44,142 nt of DNA from Bacillota bacterium (lineage in GTDB: Bacteria; Bacillota; Desulfotomaculia; Desulfotomaculales; Desulforudaceae): assembly GCA_040757205.1 (NCBI GenBank), contig JBFLXL010000007.1, forward strand, positions 1 through 44,142. The letters are read 5' to 3'. Made by a program: the position numbers and the translations under genes. Each line of letters starts with the position of its first letter. Position 1 is the stretch's first letter. Below, in pieces: positions 18,023-28,221 of the stretch. The notes under the pieces are model-generated. The model did not search any database. It saw only the letters and a program-made list of their open reading frames with translations, and had not been told where the DNA came from.

Positions 18023-18045
18023 TACGGTTGTACTTCGACAAACAA
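18022..18045 (-). CDS. Possible 7-codon upstream frame coupled to cmk
   Basis: A TTG codon at 18045 lies 9 nt after a strong GGGAGG (18060-18055) and opens a frame encoding MFVEVQP. Its TAA stop overlaps the ATG of cmk as TAATG. In the cmk frame itself no start codon is properly spaced to this site. This is seen in the sequence; that it is translated is inference. Confidence 0.35.
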   Translation of the reverse strand: MFVEVQP

Positions 18046-18122
18046 GCGATATTTCCTCCCGAAATAATAAAAAGACCGGATGTTTGGTAGTCGGTAGTCG
18101 GTCAAATCACTGTTGTTGAATA

Positions 18123-19418
18123 TTATTCGAGGCGCAGGGAATTTAATGCGTCGGCGAATCCGGGGAAGGACACGTCGATACAGCCGGAATCGCGGATGAT
18201 GGTGACGTCGGACGCGGCTAGGCCGGCTACGGCAGCCGCCATCGCGATGCGGTGGTCGCCGTGACTTTCGCACTCACCTCCGGTGAGCCGCCGCGGCCCC
18301 CGGATTACCAGGCCGTCGGGCGTCTCCCCGATATCGGCCCCCAGCCCGCTCAGTTCGTTGCGGGTGGCCGTCAAACGGTCGGACTCTTTTACCCTGAGTT
18401 CCGCGGCGTCGCGGATCACCGTTTCCCCGTCGGCGTACGCCGCGGCCACCGCCAGGACGGGAATCTCGTCCACCAGCCTCGGGATCAGAGCCCCCTCAAT
18501 CACTGTGCCGCGCAGGGCGCTTGACCGGACCCGGATGTCGGCCACCGGTTCCCCGCCGGTTTCCCGGGGCCGGCTCACGGAGATCCGCGCCCCCATGTCC
18601 GCCAGGGCGTCAAGTATTCCGGTCCGGGTCGGATTGACGCCCACGTCCTTCAGCACCAGGTCGCTCTCAGGCGTAATCAGCGCGGCGACGATGAAAAAGG
18701 CGGCCGAGGAGATGTCGCCCGGGATTCTGATTTCACGCCCGCCGAGATCCGGGGAGGGAGATACCGTCACTACTCGGCCCCGGCGCGCCACCCGCGCCCC
18801 GAAGGCGTTCAGCATCCGCTCGGTGTGGTCCCGGGTCGCCACCGGCTCCGTGATCTCCGTCGGCCCGTCCGCAAACAGCCCGGCCAGGAGCAGGGCCGAT
18901 TTCAACTGGGCCGAGGCCACCGGAAGCCAATACTTGAGGCCCGAAAGCCGGCCCCCGGTCACGGCGATCGGCGCCAGATTAGCGTTGTCGCGGCCCAATA
19001 TGGTCGCGCCCATCTCCCGGAGCGGCCCGGTCACCCGGCCCATCGGACGCCGCCGCAGAGAGGCGTCGCCCGTAAGCACGCTAAAAAAGGGCTGCCCGGC
19101 CAGAATCCCAAGCATCAGCCGCATAGTGGTTCCGGAATTGCCGGCGTCGAGCACGTCCGGGGCCTCGGTCAGGGCCTTGGGCCCGCGGCCCCGGATCCGG
19201 ACGGCGTCTTTGTCCGGCCCCTCGATTTCTACGCCGAGAGCCCGGAAACAGCGCACGGTGGCCAGACAGTCTTCCCCGGGCAGGAAATTGGTGGCCGCCG
19301 TTTCCCCGTGTGCCAGGGAGCCCAGCATTACCGCCCGGTGCGAAATGGATTTATCGCCCGGGACGCAGATCTCACCGCGCAGGCCCCGGGCCGGCGTAAC
19401 GGTCAGGGTCAAAAACAC
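18123..19418 (-). CDS. aroA: 3-phosphoshikimate 1-carboxyvinyltransferase (EPSP synthase)
   Basis: AroA transfers the enolpyruvyl group of PEP to shikimate 3-phosphate, the step before chorismate synthase. The 431-residue product has both family motifs: [16 protein letters not shown] (residues 20-35) with the essential Lys, and [16 protein letters not shown] near residue 90, plus the C-terminal [17 protein letters not shown] and [18 protein letters not shown] 19418 is preceded by GAGGCGGTGA. It is the last gene of the aromatic cluster; 100 nt with a GTAGTCG tandem repeat separate it from cmk. Confidence 0.97.
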   Translation of the reverse strand: MFLTLTVTPARGLRGEICVPGDKSISHRAVMLGSLAHGETAATNFLPGEDCLATVRCFRALGVEIEGPDKDAVRIRGRGPKALTEAPDVLDAGNSGTTMRLMLGILAGQPFFSVLTGDASLRRRPMGRVTGPLREMGATILGRDNANLAPIAVTGGRLSGLKYWLPVASAQLKSALLLAGLFADGPTEITEPVATRDHTERMLNAFGARVARRGRVVTVSPSPDLGGREIRIPGDISSAAFFIVAALITPESDLVLKDVGVNPTRTGILDALADMGARISVSRPRETGGEPVADIRVRSSALRGTVIEGALIPRLVDEIPVLAVAAAYADGETVIRDAAELRVKESDRLTATRNELSGLGADIGETPDGLVIRGPRRLTGGECESHGDHRIAMAAAVAGLAASDVTIIRDSGCIDVSFPGFADALNSLRLE

Positions 19419-19435
19419 TCACCGCCTCAACTGGA

Positions 19436-19735
19436 TTCTGGGTCACCGAGGGGAAACGGGGGAAACGGGGTCAGGCCCCTTTTTTCCTTCCTTTTCCCCG
19501 TGGGGGACTGGTCACCGAGGGGGACAGGCACGTTTTTGGCTGCATCAACTGCCCGGGGTCCAATTCGATTGCCTGCCCAAAAACGAGCCAGTCCCCCGGG
19601 GCGAAAAAGGGGGACAGTCCCCTATTTTTCTGCCCGAGCCAGTCCCCTGGGGCGCCCAACGGACGCACCCGCTACCGGAAAAGCTGTCAGAGTCTTTTTC
19701 CCGGTCACTCATGCTACAAGGGGGTCAGTGCCTGG
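19436..19735. repeat. Cluster of REP-like palindromic repeats between aroA and tyrA
   Basis: The 305-nt gap 19419-19724 has no gene but many G- and C-run palindromes built on GGGGACTGG / GGGGACAG and their complements. A 20-bp motif CGAGCCAGTCCCCCGGGGCG occurs at 19584-19603 and, with one mismatch, at 19635-19654. GGGACTGG at 19504-19511 faces CCAGTCCC at 19588-19595, giving a long imperfect hairpin. Similar GGGGACAG-type repeats are scattered through genomes of this group and resemble REP sequences mobilised by REP-associated tyrosine transposases; that link is inference. Confidence 0.65.
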
Positions 19736-20819
19736 TCACCGGGATCCCTTCGCCGGCCAGCAGTTCGGCGGCCCGGTCCCGGTCCCGTGCGGCGCCGAAG
19801 GCCAGGCGGACGGTGCCGCCTTCACCTTCCCGCACCCGGAGGATCTCCAGGTCGGAAATGTTTATTTCGTGCCGGCCGAGGAGCGAGGCCACCGTGGCAA
19901 TGGTCCCCGGGCGGTCGGAAATGGTGATGGTGATTTCGTGGAGGTCTTTCAAGTATCCCTTCGCCCGGGCCGGCAGGCCTTCCCGGCTCTCCCGTGCCTT
20001 TTGGAGCCAGGCGGTGATTTCTTCCGCCCCGCCTTCATCCAGGGCGCCTTCAATAACGTTCAGTTCCTCGCGGAACCGGTGCAGCAGAGCCTTCAGCATC
20101 CCCCGGTTGGCCAGGAATATGTCGAGCCACATCGGAGGACTGCCGGCCGCCACCCGGGTGGTGTCGCGGTAGCCGCCGGCCGCCAGCGCCAGCGCCCGTT
20201 CCGAACCTTCCATCCCGGCCACCGTATTCACCAGGGTGCAGGCCAACAGGTGCGGCAGGTGGCTGACGGCGGCCACGGCCCGGTCATGTTCCCCGGGCGT
20301 CATCTCGATCACCCGGCACCCCAACCCCTCCGCCATCAACCGCACCCGCGCAGACGCCCGCCTATCAGTGTGGGGCGTGGGAGTGAGGACGTAGTACGCG
20401 CCCTCAAACAGGTAACGGTCGGCACCGCCGATCCCGGCCTGCTCCGAACCGGCCATGGGGTGCCCGCCCACGAAGTGCACCCCGGCGGGAGTGATCCGAG
20501 CGGCGGCGTCCACCACCGCCGCTTTGCAGCTCCCGACATCCGTCACAATGGTTCCCGGTCGCAGGTGCGGCACCACCAAGCGCAACACCGGGATGATGCT
20601 GGCCACCGGAACGGCGATGACCACCAGTTCGGCGCCGGCCAGTCCGGTTTGGGGGTCGGTGGTGAAATGATCGACCGCGCCCCGCGCAAGCGCCTCCTGC
20701 AGGCGCGACGGGTCGCGGCCGACGCCGGTCACGGTGCGGGCTAATCCCCGGGCCCTTAAACCCAGGCCGATAGAGCCCCCGATGAGGCCCACACCGATAA
20801 TGGACACCTGGTTAAACAA
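19725..20819 (-). CDS. tyrA: Prephenate dehydrogenase with C-terminal ACT domain
   Basis: TyrA oxidatively decarboxylates prephenate to 4-hydroxyphenylpyruvate on the way to tyrosine. The 364-residue product has the NAD motif VSIIGVGLIGGSIGLGLRA at the N-terminus, HPMAGSEQAG in the active site (with the catalytic His), and a C-terminal ACT domain (EITITISDRPGTIATVASLL) that normally senses tyrosine. The start is TTG 20819, with AAGGAGAG about 7 nt upstream; the frame also extends to a TTG at 20846 without a ribosome binding site. It follows aroF by 35 nt and is separated from aroA by the repeat cluster. Confidence 0.95.
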   Translation of the reverse strand: MFNQVSIIGVGLIGGSIGLGLRARGLARTVTGVGRDPSRLQEALARGAVDHFTTDPQTGLAGAELVVIAVPVASIIPVLRLVVPHLRPGTIVTDVGSCKAAVVDAAARITPAGVHFVGGHPMAGSEQAGIGGADRYLFEGAYYVLTPTPHTDRRASARVRLMAEGLGCRVIEMTPGEHDRAVAAVSHLPHLLACTLVNTVAGMEGSERALALAAGGYRDTTRVAAGSPPMWLDIFLANRGMLKALLHRFREELNVIEGALDEGGAEEITAWLQKARESREGLPARAKGYLKDLHEITITISDRPGTIATVASLLGRHEINISDLEILRVREGEGGTVRLAFGAARDRDRAAELLAGEGIPVTRH

Positions 20820-20854
20820 AAAAGCTCTCTCCTTAAACGCCGGCAACCTGACCG

Positions 20855-21868
20855 CTAGACTCTCCGCCCGACTGCCTGCGCGACTTGTGCCAACTGAACC
20901 ATAGTCTTCCCAAACTTCTTCGGGGTCAGGGACTGCGCCCCGTCACACAAGGCCTCGGACGGGTTGGGGTGGACTTCGATCAGGAGGCCGTCGGCCCCGG
21001 CGGCCACGGCGGCCAGGGCCATCGGCGGCACGAACTTGTACTTGCCGATGCCGTGACTGGGGTCGACCACCACCGGCAGGTGGGAGAGATGCTTGACGAT
21101 CGGCACGGCCGAAAGGTCCAGGGTATTCCGGGTAAAGGTCTCAAAACTGCGGATCCCGCGTTCGCACAGGATTACGTTCGGGTTCCCCTCGTTCAGGATG
21201 TACTCGGCCGCCATCAGCCACTCCTCAATGGTGGCCGACAGGCCGCGTTTCAACAGGACCGGTTTGTTGTACCGGCCCACTTCGCGGAGCAGGTAGAAAT
21301 TCTGCATGTTCCGGGTGCCGATCTGGATGATGTCCGCGTACTCGGCCACCAGGGGCAGCGTCTGGGCGTCCATGACCTCGGTCACGATCAGCAGACCGTA
21401 CCGCGCCCGGGTCTCGGCCAGAAGCTTAAGCCCCGTCTCGGCCAGTCCTTGGAAAGCATAAGGGGATGTGCGGGGCTTGTAGGCGCCGCCCCGCAAAATC
21501 CGGGCTCCGGCCTCCCTGACTCTTTCCGCCACCTCAAAAAGCTGTTCTTCGCTTTCCACCGCGCACGGGCCGGCCATCACCTGGACGGTGTCGCCGCCGA
21601 TGGTCACGTCCCCGATGGCGACCACCGTGCGCTCGGATTTCATCACCCGGCTGGCCAGTTTGTACGGGGCCATGATCGGGATGACCTTGTCCACCCCCGG
21701 CAGGAGTTCGATCCCGGCGTCCCCGAGGATGGTCTCGTCGCCGATGGCCCCGATAATCGTCCGCTCCACCCCGCGGGAAAGGTGGGCCCGGTAGCCGGCC
21801 GACTCTATTCTCTTCACGACAGACTCAATCTCAGCTTCGCTCGCCTCATGGTGCATTACAATGACCAT
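20855..21868 (-). CDS. aroF: 3-deoxy-7-phosphoheptulonate synthase (DAHP synthase, type I-beta)
   Basis: This enzyme condenses PEP and erythrose 4-phosphate, the first step of the shikimate pathway. The 337-residue product begins with a ferredoxin-like regulatory domain (about residues 1-65) followed by the barrel with [43 protein letters not shown] and [10 protein letters not shown], whose Cys, His, Glu and Asp residues hold the metal. This is the Thermotoga/Bacillus-like type I-beta form, usually feedback-regulated by tyrosine or phenylalanine through the N-terminal domain. It lies 3 nt after hisC, so the two are surely one transcript. Confidence 0.95.
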   Translation of the reverse strand: MVIVMHHEASEAEIESVVKRIESAGYRAHLSRGVERTIIGAIGDETILGDAGIELLPGVDKVIPIMAPYKLASRVMKSERTVVAIGDVTIGGDTVQVMAGPCAVESEEQLFEVAERVREAGARILRGGAYKPRTSPYAFQGLAETGLKLLAETRARYGLLIVTEVMDAQTLPLVAEYADIIQIGTRNMQNFYLLREVGRYNKPVLLKRGLSATIEEWLMAAEYILNEGNPNVILCERGIRSFETFTRNTLDLSAVPIVKHLSHLPVVVDPSHGIGKYKFVPPMALAAVAAGADGLLIEVHPNPSEALCDGAQSLTPKKFGKTMVQLAQVAQAVGRRV

Positions 21869-21871
21869 CCT

Positions 21872-22960
21872 TTACTCCTCCTCCAGAAACGTTTCCAGGG
21901 CTTTGATGAACTTTCGATTCTGGTCGCGGGTGCCGATGGTGACCCTCAGGCGGGTGGGATAACCGAACCCACCCCGAATAATGACGCCCCGGCGCAATAG
22001 GCCTTGAAACACCGCTTTTTCGTCCCGGCCGACGTCAAACAGGATGAAGTTCGCCTCGGTAGGCACATAGGGCAACCCCATCCGGACCAATTCACGGTAA
22101 AGGTATTCCTTTTCCTCCCGGTTCAGCTTCCGGAGCGCCTCCACGTGGGCCTGGCCGGCCAATGCGGCGACCGCTGCTTCCTGGGCCATGCTGTTCACGT
22201 TAAACGGTTCGCGCACCCGCTCCAGGCAGTCCACGATCCCCGGCCGCGCCACGGCGTAGCCGACACGCAGCCCGGCCAGCCCGTACATCTTGGAAAAAGT
22301 GCGCAGCACGACCACATTAGGAAGAGCGGCGACGTAGGCCAGCCCGTCCGGGTAGCGCGGGTCGTCAACGTACTCGAAATAGGCCTCGTCCAGCACCACC
22401 AGGCAGCGCCGGGGCACAACGCCCATAAAACGGTCCAGTTCCGCGCGGCCGACGATGGTGCCGGTCGGGTTGTTCGGGTTGCAGATGTACACCAGCTTGG
22501 TGCGCGAGTTCAGGCGCGCGGCCATGGCCTCCAGGTCCAGGGTGTCGTCCTTAAGCGGCACCTCCACCGGCACGGCGTTCATCATCCGGGCCAGCGGCTG
22601 GTAGCGCGGAAAACTGGGAACAGGCATCAGTGCTTCGTCACCCGGATCCAGAAAAGCCAGGGAAATCTGCTGGACGATTTCATTGGAACCGTTGCCCAGG
22701 TGTACTTGCCCGGGGTCGAGGCCGTAAAATTCGGCCAACGCCTGCCGCAACCGGTAGCTCGACCCGTCGGGATAATAGTGTACCCCGTAAGCGGCGTTTT
22801 TCAGAACTTCGATTACTTCCGGGGACGCTCCGACGGCGTTTTCGTTCGACGCCAGCTTCACGACCTCCGTGAGGCCGAGTTCCCGCTGTACTTCCTCAAT
22901 GGGCTTGCCCGGCCGGTACACCGCCAGGTCCAGGATGTTCCCCCGCGCCAGTTCAGACAA
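21872..22960 (-). CDS. hisC: Histidinol-phosphate / aromatic aminotransferase
   Basis: This is a PLP aminotransferase of fold type I, 362 residues. The PLP lysine is in RTFSKMYGLAGLRVGYAV, with CNPNNPTGTIV and DEAYFEYV upstream. In Bacillus, the hisC of the aromatic supraoperon acts in histidine and in phenylalanine/tyrosine synthesis, and the position here (between trpA and aroF/tyrA) suggests the same double role; that is inference. The start is TTG 22960, with GGGGAGGGAG 8 nt upstream. The 105-nt gap to trpA contains an AT-rich stretch but no convincing promoter. Confidence 0.92.
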   Translation of the reverse strand: MSELARGNILDLAVYRPGKPIEEVQRELGLTEVVKLASNENAVGASPEVIEVLKNAAYGVHYYPDGSSYRLRQALAEFYGLDPGQVHLGNGSNEIVQQISLAFLDPGDEALMPVPSFPRYQPLARMMNAVPVEVPLKDDTLDLEAMAARLNSRTKLVYICNPNNPTGTIVGRAELDRFMGVVPRRCLVVLDEAYFEYVDDPRYPDGLAYVAALPNVVVLRTFSKMYGLAGLRVGYAVARPGIVDCLERVREPFNVNSMAQEAAVAALAGQAHVEALRKLNREEKEYLYRELVRMGLPYVPTEANFILFDVGRDEKAVFQGLLRRGVIIRGGFGYPTRLRVTIGTRDQNRKFIKALETFLEEE

Positions 22961-23065
22961 CCGACTCCCTCCCCGGGACGGAACCTCTTTGTCGACTAAG
23001 GATACATCTTGCGGCTCCGAAATAGTTTATAAAAAATGTTACCACCAACCCCGGAGGCACGCAAC

Positions 23066-23869
23066 CTATAATTTCCGTAGTGTTTGTTTCAGTTCAAGCA
23101 CCAGACTCCCCACTCTGTTGACGCTCCCGTTCTTATCCGTGCCTTGGATCAATTCGATGACGGCGCTGCCCACGATCAAAGCGTCGGCGTGGGGAGCCAG
23201 CGCGCGCACCTGGTCTCCGTGGGCGATGCCGAAGCCGACCGCGACCGGCAGTCCGGTATGCTCCCGCACCGTCCGGCACACCCCCGCCAGCTTTTCGGAG
23301 TAGCCGGCCCGCGCACCGGTCACGCCCGTCACCGACACGCAGTACACGAAGCCCCGGGCTTGCGCGGCGATCGCGGCGATCCGGCGTGGCGTGGAGGTCG
23401 GCGCCACCAGGGGGATCAGGTCCAGCCCGTATTCATCCGCCAGGGCGAGCACCGGGCCGGCTTCTTCCAGCGGCAGGTCCGGGATGATCAGGCCGTCGGC
23501 GCCGGCCCCGGCGGCAGCGGAAGCCAGCCGCTCCGGCCCGAAGCTGAGAATGGGATTGAAATAACTCATCAGCACCAAAGGAACATCGGTCTCCCGCCGC
23601 AGTTCCCGTACCAGCGCCAGGATCGCGGCCAGGGTTGTACCCGTTGCCAGCGCGGCCTGTGAGGCCCGCTGGATCACCGGACCGTCCGCCAGCGGGTCGG
23701 AAAACGGCACCCCTAGTTCAATCACGTCGGATCCCGAATCCGCCATCGCCAGCACCAGGCTCCTGGTCGTCTCCAAATCCGGGTAGCCGGCAGTTACAAA
23801 GGTGATAAGCCCCTTTTCCCCCCGCTCGCGCAGCCGCTCGAAGGCGACGGCGATCCGCCCGCCGCTCAT
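23066..23869 (-). CDS. trpA: Tryptophan synthase alpha subunit
   Basis: TrpA cleaves indole-3-glycerol phosphate to indole, which is channelled to TrpB. The 267-residue product carries the catalytic Glu and Asp in [20 protein letters not shown] (near residues 47-66), with [10 protein letters not shown] before them, plus [11 protein letters not shown] and [13 protein letters not shown]. The ATG at 23869 overlaps the trpB stop as ATGA, typical of coupled trpBA. Confidence 0.98.
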   Translation of the reverse strand: MSGGRIAVAFERLRERGEKGLITFVTAGYPDLETTRSLVLAMADSGSDVIELGVPFSDPLADGPVIQRASQAALATGTTLAAILALVRELRRETDVPLVLMSYFNPILSFGPERLASAAAGAGADGLIIPDLPLEEAGPVLALADEYGLDLIPLVAPTSTPRRIAAIAAQARGFVYCVSVTGVTGARAGYSEKLAGVCRTVREHTGLPVAVGFGIAHGDQVRALAPHADALIVGSAVIELIQGTDKNGSVNRVGSLVLELKQTLRKL

Positions 23870-25050
23870 GGCCGCACCTCCCCCGCCACCGTCTCGACAT
23901 CTTTGTCCCCCCGGCCCGAGAGGTTGACGACGATCGACGCCGCCGGCGTCAGCGTCCGGGCCAGCTTCACCGCCTCGGCGACGGCGTGGGCGCTTTCCAG
24001 CGCGGGCAGGATGCCCTCCGTCCGGCAGAGCAGCCGGAAAGCGTCCAACGCCTCGGCGTCCGTGGCGGCGGTGAAGAGGACCCGGCCCGAATCTTTTAGA
24101 TAGCTCAGTTCCGGGCCCACCCCCGGGTAGTCCAGCCCGGCGGAGACCGAATGCACCGGCAGCACCTGGCCGTGGTCATCCTGCAACAGGTAACTCAGCG
24201 AACCGTGCAGCACCCCCGGCCGACCGCGGGACAGGGTCGCCGCGTGGCGGCCCGTTTCCGGGCCGAGCCCCCCGGCCTCCACGCCGACCAGACACACCTT
24301 CGGTTCCCCCAGGAACTCCGAGAACATGCCCATGGCGTTCGAGCCCCCGCCAACGCAGGCCACCACGTAGTCCGGCAGACCACCGGTCAGCCGAACGGCC
24401 TGCCGGCGCGTCTCCCTCCCGATCACCGACTGGAATTCCCGGACCATCAAAGGGTACGGGTGGGGCCCGGCCACCGAACCGATCAGGTAGTAGGTGTGTT
24501 CCACGTTGGTCACCCAATCGCGGATGGCCTCGTTCATCGCGTCTTTCAGGGTTTTGCTCCCCGCGGCCACCTCAACCACCTCGGCGCCCAAAAGCCGCAT
24601 CCGGAACACGTTCAGCGCCTGACGCCGCACGTCCTCGACGCCCATAAAGATGGTGCAGGAAAACCCAAACAGCGCGGCCGCCGTAGCGGTGGCCACGCCG
24701 TGCTGTCCGGCGCCCGTCTCGGCGATGAGCCGCTTTTTCCCCATCCGCCGGGCCAGCAGCGCCTGGCCGAGGGTGTTGTTGATCTTGTGCGCCCCGGTAT
24801 GGTTCAAGTCCTCCCTCTTGAGGTAGATACGGGCGCCTCCGGCGTAACGGCTCAGGTTCGCGGCGAAGTGCAGGGGGCTCGGCCGGCCCACATAGTGACT
24901 CAGGTAGTAGTCGATCTCCTGCTGGAACCGCTCGTCCGCCCGGGCGCTCTGATAGGCCTGCCCCAACTCCTCAAGCGCCGACATGAGTGTCTCGGGAACG
25001 TAGCGGCCCCCGAAAGCGCCGTAGTACCCCTTCTCATCCGGCAGCATCAT
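23866..25050 (-). CDS. trpB: Tryptophan synthase beta subunit (TrpB1 type)
   Basis: TrpB1 joins indole and serine to tryptophan with PLP. The 394-residue product has the family start [15 protein letters not shown], the PLP lysine in [17 protein letters not shown] (near residue 87), [13 protein letters not shown], and the phosphate-binding [12 protein letters not shown] loop. The start at ATG 25050 overlaps the trpF stop by 4 nt; ATG 25047 is also possible. It is a canonical partner of TrpA, unlike the second beta subunit at 42261-43616. Confidence 0.98.
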   Translation of the reverse strand: MMLPDEKGYYGAFGGRYVPETLMSALEELGQAYQSARADERFQQEIDYYLSHYVGRPSPLHFAANLSRYAGGARIYLKREDLNHTGAHKINNTLGQALLARRMGKKRLIAETGAGQHGVATATAAALFGFSCTIFMGVEDVRRQALNVFRMRLLGAEVVEVAAGSKTLKDAMNEAIRDWVTNVEHTYYLIGSVAGPHPYPLMVREFQSVIGRETRRQAVRLTGGLPDYVVACVGGGSNAMGMFSEFLGEPKVCLVGVEAGGLGPETGRHAATLSRGRPGVLHGSLSYLLQDDHGQVLPVHSVSAGLDYPGVGPELSYLKDSGRVLFTAATDAEALDAFRLLCRTEGILPALESAHAVAEAVKLARTLTPAASIVVNLSGRGDKDVETVAGEVRP

Positions 25051-25664
25051 CCCGCCTCCCTTGCCAGTGTAATGAAACGGCGAATTTTCTCCGGGTCTTT
25101 GACCCCCCCGGTTTCGACCCCCGTGGAAACGTCCACCCCGTAAGGGCGGACGGCGGTGATCGCCGCCTGGACGTTTTCGGGATTCAAGCCCCCCGCCAGA
25201 ATGACCGGCCGGGAGAACTTCAGGGACTCCACGAGCCGCCAGTCGAACACCCGCCCCGTGCCGCCCGGCCGCCCCCCTGCGGCGGTGTCCAGCAACAGCG
25301 CCCAGACCGGATACGCGGCGCTGTCCCGCTCCAGGTCCCCGGCGGAACTCCTGGTCACCCCGAAAGCTTTGACTACCCGCACCTGAAAATCCCGGCAGTA
25401 GTCCGGACTTTCCCGCCCGTGGAATTGGAGCGCCCCCAGCCCGCAGTACGCAGCGATTCCACGGACCGTTTCCGGATCTTCGTCCACGAAAACCCCCACG
25501 GTGAGCACTTCCGGGGGCAGTCTCCGGATGATGTCGCGTGCCGTTTCCGGTGCGACCCGGCGTCTCCCCGAAGCGAACACGAAGCCTAGGGCGTCTGCGC
25601 CGGCGGCCGCCGCCGCCAGGGCGGTATCAAGGTTGGTAATCCCGCAGATTTTAACCAGGGTCAT
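25047..25664 (-). CDS. trpF: Phosphoribosylanthranilate isomerase
   Basis: TrpF isomerises phosphoribosylanthranilate in the third step of tryptophan synthesis. The roughly 205-residue TIM-barrel protein starts [15 protein letters not shown], with the catalytic Cys in KICGIT, and has [18 protein letters not shown] and the C-terminal [11 protein letters not shown] and [10 protein letters not shown] motifs with the catalytic Asp. ATG 25664 fits the family best although GGGAGG lies only 2 nt before it; ATG 25685 lacks any ribosome binding site. An unusual 174-nt spacer with direct repeats separates it from trpC. Confidence 0.95.
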   Translation of the reverse strand: MTLVKICGITNLDTALAAAAAGADALGFVFASGRRRVAPETARDIIRRLPPEVLTVGVFVDEDPETVRGIAAYCGLGALQFHGRESPDYCRDFQVRVVKAFGVTRSSAGDLERDSAAYPVWALLLDTAAGGRPGGTGRVFDWRLVESLKFSRPVILAGGLNPENVQAAITAVRPYGVDVSTGVETGGVKDPEKIRRFITLAREAG

Positions 25665-25726
25665 CGCCTCCCAGGTGCCAGGCATTTGACTTATTCACTT
25701 GTGGTGCCGCCCTCCTTGATTTCTCC

Positions 25727-25824
25727 TGTCGCTTCCTCATTCAATAAGCCTGTTGTACGAGTGCCACATCTGCGGCGGCTTTGTTCTTGCATGTCGCTTG
25801 CTCATTCAATAAGCCCGGCATACG
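25727..25824. repeat. Direct repeat in the trpC-trpF spacer
   Basis: A 24-bp motif, read on the plus strand as TGTCGCTTCCTCATTCAATA plus AGCC, occurs at 25727-25750 and 25792-25815 with one mismatch. Weaker similarity extends the units to about 33 bp (25727-25759 and 25792-25824), with an insert of about 32 nt. It interrupts an otherwise tightly packed trp operon. I see no gene, terminator or promoter in the gap 25665-25838. Confidence 0.7.
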
Positions 25825-25838
25825 GCGTCCTTGAACCA

Positions 25839-26615
25839 TCAGGCCGTCCCCAGGAGTTCCCGGACGCGGGCCCCGATGTCGCCGGCCCGCATCAGGGCCT
25901 CCCCCACCAGGGCGGCGTCCACACCCCAGGCCGCCAGCGTCAGCATGTCCTCCCGGGTGCGGATGCCGCTCTCGCTGACTTTGGTCACCCCGGCCGGCAG
26001 ATGGGCCGCCAATTCCCGGGTGTGCTTGAGATCGGTCCGGAAAGTGCCCAGGTCCCGGTTGTTGATCCCCACCAGACTCGCCGCCGCAGCGGTGGCGCGC
26101 TCCAGCTCCCCCGGGGTATGGACTTCGACGAGAGGCTCCATGCCAAGCGCCACGGTCAGTTCCATGAGGTCTTTCAGTTCGTGGTCGTCCAGGGCGGCGG
26201 CGATTAACAGGACCGCGTCCGCGCCCAGCACGCGGGACTCGTAAACCTGGTGCCCGGAGATGATGAAATCCTTGCGCAACAGCGGCAGGGCCACGCTTTG
26301 CCGGATTGCCGAAAGGTATTCCGGACGGCCGCCGAAATAGGTGCGGTCCGTAAGCACGGAAACGGCGGCGGCCCCGGCGCCCTCGTAAAGGCCGGCGATT
26401 TCCACCGGGTCGAAGGCGGCCCGGATCACTCCGGCCGAAGGGGAACGGCCCTTAACTTCGGCGATCAGGGACACCCCGGGCTGCGCCCGCAGCGCCCGGC
26501 TGAGGCTCCGGGTGGGCGGCGCGGCGGCGGCCGCCTCCCGCCAGGCCGCCAGTGACGTTCTCCGCCGCAGCGTCTCCACCTCGCTACGCTTGGAGGCGAT
26601 TATCTGGTCCAGCAT
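25839..26615 (-). CDS. trpC: Indole-3-glycerol phosphate synthase
   Basis: TrpC closes the indole ring. The 258-residue barrel protein shows the standard N-terminus [27 protein letters not shown] with the catalytic Lys and Glu, LRKDFIISGHQVYES, LVEVHTPGELERA, GINNRDLGTF, and SESGIRTREDM. The family length is normal. ATG 26615 lies inside the end of trpD (16-nt overlap), so translation is probably coupled. Confidence 0.98.
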   Translation of the reverse strand: MLDQIIASKRSEVETLRRRTSLAAWREAAAAAPPTRSLSRALRAQPGVSLIAEVKGRSPSAGVIRAAFDPVEIAGLYEGAGAAAVSVLTDRTYFGGRPEYLSAIRQSVALPLLRKDFIISGHQVYESRVLGADAVLLIAAALDDHELKDLMELTVALGMEPLVEVHTPGELERATAAAASLVGINNRDLGTFRTDLKHTRELAAHLPAGVTKVSESGIRTREDMLTLAAWGVDAALVGEALMRAGDIGARVRELLGTA

Positions 26616-27627
26616 GCTTTTCCCCGCCCCGTAAATTCAATCAGTCGCGTCAATCGCTCCCGGGCCGCCCCGGAATCCAAGCACTCGGCCGCGAGGCGCA
26701 CCGCTTGGGCCATGTCCCCGGCCCGGCCCGCGGCCAAAAGCGTCAGGCCCGCGTTTAACAGCACGGCGTCCCGCCGCGGCCCGGAGGTGCCCTGCAGGAT
26801 TTCCAGCGTGATCCGGGCGTTGTCCGGCGGGGAACCGCCGGACAGTGACTCGACACCGGCCCGGGCAAACCCCAGTTCCGCCGGGTCAAGGACCCCCGCC
26901 CGCACCGAACCGGGGCGCACTTCCCAGACCTTGGCCGGGCCGGCCGGGGATACCTCATCAAGACCGGCGGCTCCGTGGATCACAAATGCGCGTTCCACGG
27001 CCAGGCCGCACAGGGCATCGGCCACCAACTCCGCGACCGCCGGGTCGAACACCCCCAGCACCTGAATCCGGGGGCGCACCGGGTTGGTCAGCGGCCCCAG
27101 GATGTTGAACACGGTCCGGATGCCGAGTTCCTGCCGCGGTCCGGCAGCGTGCCGCATAGCCCGGTGCAGGTGCGGCGCGAAAAGAAAGGCGATCCCCACC
27201 TCGTCGAGGCAGGCTCCCATCTCGGCCGGGGTCAAGTCCAGGTTCACCCCCAGATGGCGCAGGACGTCCGCGCTGCCGCACCGGCTGGAGACCGCCGTGT
27301 TGCCGTGTTTGGCCACCGGCACTCCGGCGCCGGCCACGACGAAGGCGGCGGTGGTGGAGATATTGAAAGTCTGGGCGCCGTCACCGCCGGTACCGCAGGT
27401 GTCGGCCACCAGTTCGTGCCGCGTCGGCACCGGTTCGGCCCGCGCCCGCATCGCCAGGGCGAAGCCCCTGATTTCCGCCGCCGTCTCTCTCTTCAGGCGC
27501 AGCCCGGCCAGCAACGCGCCGATCTGCGCGGGCGTGGCCCGGCCGTCCATAATGTCGGCCATGACCGCTTCCGCTTCGTGCTGCTCCAGGTCCTCCCCGC
27601 CGACCAGTTTCTGCAGCGCTTCCCGGA

Positions 27628-27631
<4 letters not shown>
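26600..27631 (-). CDS. trpD: Anthranilate phosphoribosyltransferase
   Basis: TrpD adds phosphoribose from PRPP to anthranilate. The 343-residue product has the PRPP motif [20 protein letters not shown], the anthranilate-site [17 protein letters not shown], and [13 protein letters not shown] and [11 protein letters not shown], all intact. I chose TTG 27631, which overlaps the trpG stop as TTGA, follows GGAGGGGAGGG by 8 nt and gives the standard N-terminus [14 protein letters not shown]; the open frame extends to 27697 inside trpG. It is not fused to trpG, unlike in enterobacteria. Confidence 0.97.

Positions 27632-28217
<586 letters not shown>

Positions 28218-28221
<4 letters not shown>

Noticed and set aside
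18283-20744. Long plus-strand open frames of over 600 codons opposite aroA and tyrA
   Set aside because: They are antisense shadows of high-GC genes: they lack ribosome binding sites and family motifs, are Arg/Ser/Pro-rich, and run through the repeat cluster, while the minus-strand frames encode clear enzymes.
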